From NCBI GenBank assembly GCA_902564695.1, contig CACFCB010000010.1:1-41690 (forward strand): DNA of 41,690 nucleotides, in the 5' to 3' direction. Under the pieces are notes generated by a model. The model was not told where the DNA came from. It was given only the letters and a program-made list of their open reading frames with translations, and ran no database searches. Source of the stretch: an uncultured Prochlorococcus sp. (GTDB taxonomy: Bacteria; Cyanobacteriota; Cyanobacteriia; PCC-6307; Cyanobiaceae). The translations under genes and the position numbers were made by a program. Below are positions 35,567 to 41,690 of this stretch, in pieces (position 1 is the stretch's first letter; every line of letters starts with the position of its first letter).

Positions 35567-36154
35567 TCAAGTTATTTTTAATTTAGATAGAAAACTTTTT
35601 CTGTGAAGGTTTGTAGCCCCTTTTCTCATAAGGCTTTCTCTATGGCTTTTAGTTCCGTACCCCTTGTTCTTAGCAAGATCATAAAGGTGATATTTAGAGG
35701 CTAATCGTTGAATTAATTGATCTCTAGCTTCTTTTGCTAAAACGCTAGCAGCAGCAATTGAGGGGAAATGACTTTCTCCTCGAACTTGAGTTCGTTGTTT
35801 TCCTGGCCACAAGCGAAGAGGCAATATTCCGTCTACCAGAATCAAATTAGGCGGGGAAAGAAATTTTTCTAATGCCCTCAGCATGGCTTTTTCAGTGGCC
35901 AAACGAATCCCTAAAGTGTCTATTTCTTTTGCTGAAGCTTGGCCAAGAGACCAAGCTATGGAATTTTTTTTTATTAAAGGTACTAATCTATTCCTATGGC
36001 CTGGATTTAATTTTTTACTATCTTTCAAGCCTGCGTTTAAAAGTTTTATTTCGTTTGATTTGCTTAGTATTACAGCCCCAGCAAATACTGGACCAAATAA
36101 AGAACCTTTACCAACTTCATCAACTCCTGCAATTACGAATTCGTTACACTTCAT
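35567..36154 (-). CDS. rnhB: Ribonuclease HII
   Basis: About 195 residues from ATG 36152-36154 (a TTG at 36158-36160 overlaps the rne stop). Catalytic residues are in IAGVDEVGKGSLFGP (Asp-Glu) and a later Asp in LILVDGILPL; RGESHFPSIAAASVLAKEARD is the conserved substrate-binding region. It cleaves RNA in RNA-DNA hybrids and at single ribonucleotides. It follows rne at about 2 bases and is probably co-transcribed, an arrangement seen in cyanobacteria. Confidence 0.95.
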   Translation of the reverse strand: MKCNEFVIAGVDEVGKGSLFGPVFAGAVILSKSNEIKLLNAGLKDSKKLNPGHRNRLVPLIKKNSIAWSLGQASAKEIDTLGIRLATEKAMLRALEKFLSPPNLILVDGILPLRLWPGKQRTQVRGESHFPSIAAASVLAKEARDQLIQRLASKYHLYDLAKNKGYGTKSHRESLMRKGATNLHRKSFLSKLKIT

Positions 36155-36156
36155 AT

Positions 36157-38085
36157 TCAAGAAGAAGCGGATGATCTTCTTCTTTTTCTTCTAGGGTCTT
36201 CATTCACTTCCTCTACTTCGTTTGAATCTGATTGTTGTTTTTCAGTGTTTGAATCTGATTGTTGTTTTTCAGTTATAGAAATATTATCATCACTAATTAA
36301 GTTATTAGTTTCTTCAACTAAATCGACAATTGGTTCATTTTCTTTTGATGATTCTATTTCCTCAGGATTGGATATTTCTTGCTCAATTGACGTTTTGTTC
36401 TGAATACGAACAATAGTTTTGTTATTTTTTTTGCGTTTCTTATTAGTGCTATTAATAATATTTTGCCGAGCTTCATCAAGTATTTTATTTTTATCTTCTC
36501 CTGGCCTAATAATTTGAACTGTATAATTTTCAGATTGTGGGGGTTCTTCTAAAAGCAAAATAGGATCTAAACCCATTGAGCTATAAATATATTCTTCATT
36601 TTCATTCATATTTATACCAATTAGAACTTTTTCTTGTTTATGAATTTGATTATCTACATTCTCTTCTCCAATTACATCTAGAGTGCTCGCTTTAGATGCA
36701 TCATTAGATGGTTTGTTGTCCACATTAATCAAATTAGTTTCTAATTCTTTGCCTTTGACAATACGTTTCTTTTTAATATTTTCTTGTAGATTCTGTATAT
36801 CATTTCCAAAGACTAAAGATGAATTAATTACTCCGGTTTCAGATGAAATTGTTTGTGTTTGATCTTGGAAGGTTATATTTGGAAGATGACCTTGGCCTTG
36901 GCAATTAGAGCAAGGCTTTCCAAATAATTCATAAATATTTTGTCCTTGTCTTTTCCTTGTTAACTCAACGAGTCCAAGTTCAGTCAGTTGTGCAATTTGT
37001 GGACGAGCTGAGTCTCCATTAATAGCAGAGGTGAAATGTTCTAATAATTGAAGTTGATCTCTTCTTGTATCCATATCTATAAAATCAATGATAATAACCC
37101 CACCAATATTTCTTAACTTTAATTGTCTTGCTATTTCAATTGCTGCTTCACAATTGGTCCATAGAACAGTTTCTCTTGAATTTGAGGAGCGCGTAAACGA
37201 TCCTGAATTGACATCAATAACTGTTAATGCTTCAGTTGGTTCTATAATTATATAACCACCAGAAGGCAGATCCACCCTTGGTCTTAATGCATCGTTAATC
37301 GCAGCAGTTACTCTATATTTATCTAATATATTCTGTGATTCGCTATACAATTCTATTGTTAATTCCTTTCCATCTTTACCAAGAAAATTTTTAACCCTGC
37401 CTATGGCTTCAGGATTATCGACAACAATATTAGTTAAATTTTGGTCTATGTGATCCCTCAGGATTCTATGAATAAAGTCTTCATCTCTATTTAAAAGAAT
37501 GGGTGGCGTACAATTTTCAGAGGCTTGTTGAATCAGCTCCCATTGCTTAAGAAGATTTTCGAGATCATCGATTAAAAATTCCTCAGAAATATCTTCTGCT
37601 TCTGTTCTCATTAAAAGACCAGTGCTTGGAGGCTTTACTAGTACTCCTAACGCTCGAAGTCGATTTCTCTCGCTTTCTGAGCTTATTCTTCTAGAAATAT
37701 TTACACCTTGTCCATACGGTTGAAGAACAAGATATCTACCTGGAAGAGCTAAATTACCAGTTAATCTGGGTCCTTTATTCCCTGTTGGCTCTTTCATTAC
37801 TTGGACCAAAACCTTTTGTCTAGGTTCGAGTAATTCTGTTATTCCTGCGTTTGCCTTTTTTAATCTAAGTGGACCAAGATCATTAACATGAATAAAACCA
37901 TTTTTTTCATTTTCTCCAATATTTACAAAAGCCGCATCTATTCCAGGAAGAACATTTTCAACTGTTCCTAAGAATACATCTCCAATTTGGTAGCTACCTT
38001 GAGCCACAATTAATTCATCTATTCTCTCATCAGTGAGCAGAGCGGCAATTCGCAAATGCTCAGCAATGATAATTTGCTGGGGCAT
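36157..38085 (-). CDS. rne: Ribonuclease E/G
   Basis: 642 residues from ATG 38083-38085. An S1-type RNA-binding domain at ~36-120 (VFLGTVENVLPGIDAAFVNI) leads to the catalytic core with DVNSGSFTRSSNSRE and VIIIDFIDMD, whose Asp residues bind metal. The zinc-link CSNCQGQGH follows at about residue 395. The C-terminal ~240 residues are low in conservation, acidic, and include a short tandem repeat (EKQQSDSN twice), ending in an arginine-rich tail (EDPRRKRRRSSASS) like the nonapeptide-type motif by which cyanobacterial RNase E binds PNPase. It initiates mRNA decay. rnhB follows directly. Confidence 0.95.
   Translation of the reverse strand: MPQQIIIAEHLRIAALLTDERIDELIVAQGSYQIGDVFLGTVENVLPGIDAAFVNIGENEKNGFIHVNDLGPLRLKKANAGITELLEPRQKVLVQVMKEPTGNKGPRLTGNLALPGRYLVLQPYGQGVNISRRISSESERNRLRALGVLVKPPSTGLLMRTEAEDISEEFLIDDLENLLKQWELIQQASENCTPPILLNRDEDFIHRILRDHIDQNLTNIVVDNPEAIGRVKNFLGKDGKELTIELYSESQNILDKYRVTAAINDALRPRVDLPSGGYIIIEPTEALTVIDVNSGSFTRSSNSRETVLWTNCEAAIEIARQLKLRNIGGVIIIDFIDMDTRRDQLQLLEHFTSAINGDSARPQIAQLTELGLVELTRKRQGQNIYELFGKPCSNCQGQGHLPNITFQDQTQTISSETGVINSSLVFGNDIQNLQENIKKKRIVKGKELETNLINVDNKPSNDASKASTLDVIGEENVDNQIHKQEKVLIGINMNENEEYIYSSMGLDPILLLEEPPQSENYTVQIIRPGEDKNKILDEARQNIINSTNKKRKKNNKTIVRIQNKTSIEQEISNPEEIESSKENEPIVDLVEETNNLISDDNISITEKQQSDSNTEKQQSDSNEVEEVNEDPRRKRRRSSASS
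36216..36272 (-). repeat. Direct repeat in the rne tail
   Basis: A unit of 27 bases containing TTTGAATCTGATTGTTGTTT, followed by TTCAGT, occurs twice in tandem (nearly exact) in the region encoding the acidic tail. It gives the repeated peptide EKQQSDSN. It is a small slippage-type expansion in a disordered segment. Confidence 0.7.
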
Positions 38086-38477
38086 TTATAGTAATGGTGA
38101 GCTTTTACAAGCTTTTAAAAATGATTAGCAGATAAACTGCAGATGAAATGGGTAGAAATTTTTTAACGCCAAAAAAATTAAAAGAGATTTTTGGTTACTG
38201 ATCGGAATGTGAACTAAATATAATCCGGGTTAATTGCCGGAAATGTCTGAGTTTAATTTGGTGTCTCTTTGAAAATAACTGACGTTAGATTAAGAACATT
38301 AAGGGCTAAACCCTTTTCTTATATCCACACTAATTCTAACATAGAACCCCTTTTATCAAATAATTTTTCAGTCTGAAGATTTTTTTGGAAAATAATTCTT
38401 ATTTGTATAATCGTCTACCTTGAAGAATTTGTTGGTATTTAAAGGATTATCCTTAAATAGATCTAGGCGATTTTAAA
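38086..38477. other. Divergent spacer: rne leader and dapL promoter
   Basis: About 390 bases without a gene. On the minus strand it must hold the rne promoter and leader. CCAAAAA and TTTTTGG (38169-38195 region) form a 7-bp hairpin, and CCGG-AATTGCCGG near 38225-38240 a smaller one. RNase E mRNAs are often autoregulated through structured leaders (known for enterobacteria), so these are candidates only. A TATAAT lies near dapL. Confidence 0.45.
38406..38411 (+). promoter_or_regulatory. dapL: Candidate -10 element of dapL
   Basis: A perfect TATAAT, about 67 bases upstream of the dapL start. The region 17 bases upstream (TTTTGG) is only a poor -35. Strength unknown. Confidence 0.35.
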
Positions 38478-39701
38478 GTGGTTCAAGTTAATGCTGATTA
38501 CCTGAAGCTAAAAGCAGGATATCTTTTTCCAGAAATTTCTAGAAGAATTCAGGATTTCAATTCTAAAAATCACAATGCTGATTTAATACGTTTAGGCATT
38601 GGTGATGTTACTGAACCATTACCCTTGGCTTGTCGAGAAGCAATGAAGAGGGCGATTGAAGAGATGGGAACTGAGTCAGGATTTAGAGGATATGGACCAG
38701 AACAGGGATATCTTTGGCTACGTGAGAGTATCTCTAAAAATGATTATTTATCTCGTGGTTGTGAAATTTCAGCAGATGAAATCTTTGTCTCAGATGGCTC
38801 AAAATGCGATAGCAGTAATATTCTCGATATTCTTGGAAAGAATAATAAAATTGCAGTAACTGATCCTGTATATCCAGTATATGTAGACACAAACGTTATG
38901 ACGGGGAGGACAGGAGAAGCTAACGCAAATGGAGAATATTTGGGTTTAAATTACATACCAATTAATTCTGAAAATAATTTTGAGGCGCAAATACCAAAAG
39001 AAAAGTTTGATTTAATTTATCTTTGCTTTCCTAATAATCCCACTGGGGCAGTAGCAACAAAAGAGCAGCTAACATCTTGGGTCGAATATGCAAAAAATAA
39101 TAATGCTTTGATCCTTTTTGATGCTGCTTATGAGGCTTTTATTAAAGATGATTCTCTTCCTCATTCGATTTATGAAATTGAAGGAGCGAAAGATTGTGCA
39201 ATTGAGTTTCGTTCCTTTTCCAAAAATGCAGGTTTCACCGGCACAAGATGTGCTTTCACAGTTATTCCTAAGTCTTTGAAGGGGAAAGCAGGTCAAGAAG
39301 AAGTTGACTTATGGTCTTTATGGAATCGTCGTCAAAGTACAAAATTTAATGGTGTAAGCTACATAGTCCAAAGAGGAGCAGAGGCTGTTTATTCTAAAGA
39401 AGGGCAAATTCAAATCGAAAAATTAGTTGGTTTTTATATGGATAATGCGCAAATCATTAAAGAAAATCTTACTTCTGCAGGATTTGAAGTTTTTGGGGCT
39501 AACAATGCTCCTTATGCTTGGATAAAAACACCAGAAAAGATGAGTTCATGGGATTTCTTTGATTTTTTACTTGAGAAGGCAAATGTAGTTGGGACTCCAG
39601 GAAGTGGCTTTGGCGCGGCAGGAGAGGGATATTTTCGATTATCAGCATTCAACAGCAGAGCCAATGTCGAAAAAGCCATGCAAAGGATCGTAGAATTGTA
39701 A
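38478..39701 (+). CDS. dapL: LL-diaminopimelate aminotransferase
   Basis: 407 residues from GTG 38478. It is a pyridoxal-phosphate class I/II aminotransferase that makes LL-diaminopimelate directly from tetrahydrodipicolinate, the plant, cyanobacterial and chlamydial route to lysine and peptidoglycan. The PLP lysine is K249 in [23 protein letters not shown] and FDAAYEAFI are other cofactor motifs; [15 protein letters not shown] near residue 70 is typical of DapL. It overlaps the frame upstream of clpS by one base (TAATG) and is probably co-transcribed with it. Confidence 0.96.
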   Translation: MVQVNADYLKLKAGYLFPEISRRIQDFNSKNHNADLIRLGIGDVTEPLPLACREAMKRAIEEMGTESGFRGYGPEQGYLWLRESISKNDYLSRGCEISADEIFVSDGSKCDSSNILDILGKNNKIAVTDPVYPVYVDTNVMTGRTGEANANGEYLGLNYIPINSENNFEAQIPKEKFDLIYLCFPNNPTGAVATKEQLTSWVEYAKNNNALILFDAAYEAFIKDDSLPHSIYEIEGAKDCAIEFRSFSKNAGFTGTRCAFTVIPKSLKGKAGQEEVDLWSLWNRRQSTKFNGVSYIVQRGAEAVYSKEGQIQIEKLVGFYMDNAQIIKENLTSAGFEVFGANNAPYAWIKTPEKMSSWDFFDFLLEKANVVGTPGSGFGAAGEGYFRLSAFNSRANVEKAMQRIVEL

Positions 39702-39760
39702 TGCAAATTCTTGTGGTAAATTCATTTTTTAAAAGTGTTTTTCATCCAGGGGGTGTCAAT

Positions 39761-40072
39761 ATGATTAATTCTGCGAAGCAAAATGATGGAGATACAGCTG
39801 TTATTGATCGCGAAGTTCAGCGAGTAAGAAAAATTTCACCTAAATATAAGGTTTTGTTGCATAATGATCCAGTGAATACAATGGATTATGTTGTTGCGAC
39901 CTTAAGGCAAGTAGTTCCGCAATTAAGTGAACAAGATGCTCTCAATATCATGTTAGAAACTCATAATAATGGTATTGGACTTGTTATTGTTTGTGACTTG
40001 GAACCAGCTGAATTTTATTCTGAATCTTTAAAGGCTAAAGGTCTAACTAGTACAATAGAATTAGAAAGCTGA
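39761..40072 (+). CDS. clpS: ATP-dependent Clp protease adaptor ClpS
   Basis: 103 residues from ATG 39761, chosen because AGGGGGT lies about 7 bases upstream and the family-like sequence begins there; an in-frame ATG at 39701 overlapping the dapL stop would add 20 unlike residues. The ClpS core is KYKVLLHNDPVNTMDYVVATL, ALNIMLETHNNGIGLVIVCD and EPAEFYSESLKAKGL. H and N residues of LLHNDP and the TMDYV helix bind N-end-rule substrates and deliver them to ClpC-type ATPases. Confidence 0.93.
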   Translation: MINSAKQNDGDTAVIDREVQRVRKISPKYKVLLHNDPVNTMDYVVATLRQVVPQLSEQDALNIMLETHNNGIGLVIVCDLEPAEFYSESLKAKGLTSTIELES

Positions 40073-40116
40073 AATCATTAATTAGACTATTTTGGTATAG
40101 GTGGTTGCATCAAAAA

Positions 40117-40968
40117 ATGCGATGGATACCAACATTTACTCTTTTTTTATTTTTGTATCCTTTTGGATGGTTTATTAGTAATTTTTCTTACTTTTTTAAT
40201 AAGAATCTTAGTTCAAATGATTTAAGTATTATAGGTACAATAATAACTTTCTTTTTGTTCTTAATGCTTCTTCCTAGCTGGGCAAGAAGAAGATGGAATA
40301 CTTCTGATTTGTGGTTGTCTATAGGCTTAGATTTTAAAAATCATTTAAAATCATTAAAAATATTTTTAAATGGTATTCTTTGGTCATTTGTGATTTTGTT
40401 GATTTTTATAATATTTATTTTTGTATGCGGTTGGGTAGATAGTTTTAACAATATTAAAGTGAATGATTTATTTAATGCAATATTATTGATAGTCGGAATT
40501 GTTTTTGCTGAAGAACTTATTTTTCGAGGATGGTTAACTGAAGAAATGGTTCTTTTGTTTGGTCTGAAAAGAGGAATTATTTTTCAATCTGCAATTTTTA
40601 GTCTTGCTCATTATAGATCTGATATTGGCATTTTGGCCTTAATCCCTTACTTAAGTGGTCTTTTTGTTTTTGGATTAGTTCTAACATTAAGACGTACTAT
40701 TGATGAAGGATCACTGTGGGGTTGTATAGGTTTACATGGTGGATTAGTTGGTAGTTGGTATTTGTTTGACTCTGGAATGGTTATTTTTTCTGATGATTTA
40801 CCGTATTATTTTTTAGGACCAAGTAAAGAAATGGTAAATCCTATAGGAGGTATTATTGGCATAATAGTTTTGTTAACTATAATATTTTTTCAACGAAGAC
40901 TGTTTTTAAGAACTGGACGATTTTTAGCTTCAACAGTTAATGCTTCTTTTAAAGATGACATTCCATAA
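40117..40968 (+). CDS. CPBP-family intramembrane metalloprotease
   Basis: 283 residues from ATG 40117, with AGGTGG 12 bases upstream; a TTG at 40105 is less likely. At least six hydrophobic helices are visible (for example FTLFLFLYPFGWFI and LWSFVILLIFIIFIFVCG). The CPBP (Rce1/CAAX-like) motifs are EELIFRGWL (EExxxR), FSLAHYR (FxxxH-like) and GLHGGLVGSW (HxxxN/B-like). Members cleave prenylated or bacteriocin-related peptides or act as membrane anchors; the substrate here is unknown. Its last 79 bases overlap the convergent radical-SAM gene. Confidence 0.82.
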   Translation: MRWIPTFTLFLFLYPFGWFISNFSYFFNKNLSSNDLSIIGTIITFFLFLMLLPSWARRRWNTSDLWLSIGLDFKNHLKSLKIFLNGILWSFVILLIFIIFIFVCGWVDSFNNIKVNDLFNAILLIVGIVFAEELIFRGWLTEEMVLLFGLKRGIIFQSAIFSLAHYRSDIGILALIPYLSGLFVFGLVLTLRRTIDEGSLWGCIGLHGGLVGSWYLFDSGMVIFSDDLPYYFLGPSKEMVNPIGGIIGIIVLLTIIFFQRRLFLRTGRFLASTVNASFKDDIP

Positions 40969-41690
40969 TCTCTTTCTAATAAGTTCATAACAGTTCGACC
41001 GAAATCATTTGGATTTATATCGAACGCTTCCAAACAAATTCTGCCAAATTCTTTGCCCATTGGCTCAGGGTTCCAAAGTAATTTTCTCGCAGTCCAAGGC
41101 ATTAAACTCATTGGATTATAACCTGGTTTTAATAGACCATTTTTCAAACCATACTCTTCTAATAATGTATGAGGTTGAAGACCTATGAAAAATATAGAAG
41201 GCTCAACAACATTAGCTCCAAAAATCTTTTCTAATTCTCTATGATAAGCAACAGTTTGTCTTATTGTTTCGGGACGTTCGTCGATAACATTAAATGAATA
41301 ATTGACTGAAACATGATCTTGAAAACCTGCTTTAGCTAGCAGGTCGCAATTTTTTAGAACTGTTTTTAAGTTGTATCCCATTCTCATTTTTCTAACAAGC
41401 TCTTGTGACCCAGATGTTATTCCAATTTCAAAATAGCTCATGCCTGTCTGAACCATTAATTCAGCTAGTTCTTCGTCTAAATTATCTGCCCGTATATATG
41501 CTGCCCATTTAATATCGTGTAGGCCTTCATTGAGGATAGCTTTAAGAATATCTTTGGCATTTTGAATATGTCCTCTAGATGGGATAAACTGCGCATCAGT
41601 AAACCAAAAACCACGAACTCCTAGATTATACAATTGTTTGATTTCATTAATTACTTCACTTACTGGATTTATTCTTACTTTTTTCCCTTC
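40890..41690 (-). CDS. Radical-SAM family protein, C-terminal part (cut by window edge)
   Basis: The frame is open from the right edge for 267 codons to a stop at 40890. The N-terminal radical-SAM CxxxCxxC and any B12-binding domain would lie outside the window. Visible segments GVRGFWFTDAQFIPSRG, MSYFEIGITSGSQELVRKMR and SFNVIDERPETIRQTVAYH follow the second half of radical-SAM TIM barrels of the BchE/Elp3-like group. The 3' part overlaps the protease gene by 79 bases, unusually long. Function cannot be read from this part; cyanobacterial members are often called Fe-S oxidoreductases. Confidence 0.75.
   Translation of the reverse strand, partial: EGKKVRINPVSEVINEIKQLYNLGVRGFWFTDAQFIPSRGHIQNAKDILKAILNEGLHDIKWAAYIRADNLDEELAELMVQTGMSYFEIGITSGSQELVRKMRMGYNLKTVLKNCDLLAKAGFQDHVSVNYSFNVIDERPETIRQTVAYHRELEKIFGANVVEPSIFFIGLQPHTLLEEYGLKNGLLKPGYNPMSLMPWTARKLLWNPEPMGKEFGRICLEAFDINPNDFGRTVMNLLERDYGMSSLKEALTVEAKNRPVLKNSLR

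Noticed and set aside
39701-39760. Upstream ATG for clpS overlapping the dapL stop
   Set aside because: The 20 extra residues do not resemble ClpS and a good ribosome-binding site lies before the ATG at 39761.

Overview
The window looks like a chromosomal segment of a Prochlorococcus-type marine picocyanobacterium. It is strongly AT-rich, carries the photosystem I genes psaI, psaL, psaB and psaA, ferredoxin-dependent glutamate synthase, an MPBQ/MSBQ-type quinone methyltransferase, the LL-diaminopimelate aminotransferase route to lysine, and a compact rpsL-rpsG-fusA-tuf-rpsJ ribosomal cluster. The assignment rests on my recognition of protein families and gene content, not on a search; a low-light NATL-like strain is a guess.

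Region 1 (1 to about 8,300) is an accessory, island-like block on the minus strand. It holds four tetratricopeptide-repeat (TPR) genes, one of them cut by the window edge. Two end in one kind of 2-oxoglutarate/Fe(II) oxygenase-like domain and a third ends in a different one. A separate prolyl-4-hydroxylase-type gene lies between them and is broken by two frameshifts. Between these genes are decayed remnants: a plus-strand endonuclease/exonuclease/phosphatase-family pseudogene and at least three copies of an unrecognised minus-strand gene that recur just upstream of the TPR genes. This block shows duplication, domain shuffling and decay and is the most unusual part of the window.

Region 2 (8,300 to 13,300) holds small membrane proteins, including a lysine/alanine-rich protein encoded by an 18-bp tandem repeat and a 44-residue apparent relative, then a class A beta-lactamase-like protein, an NlpC/P60 peptidase, a membrane-anchored glycosyltransferase and a small membrane-anchored HEAT-like protein. 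Cell-envelope functions dominate.

Region 3 (13,300 to 19,700) is the photosystem I block: psaI-psaL on the plus strand facing psaA-psaB on the minus strand. Between them lie a perfect 19-bp hairpin terminator and a nearly exact duplicate of the last third of psaL.

Region 4 (19,700 to 41,690) is core metabolism and information processing: a CbiG-CobJ fusion for cobalamin, lipA, a YCII-domain gene behind gltB, the ribosomal/elongation factor cluster, a LON-domain protein with the quinone methyltransferase, pheA, a DUF1997 protein, rnhB behind rne, dapL with clpS, a CPBP-family membrane protease and a partial radical-SAM gene. No tRNA, rRNA, CRISPR array, transposase or integrase was recognised.
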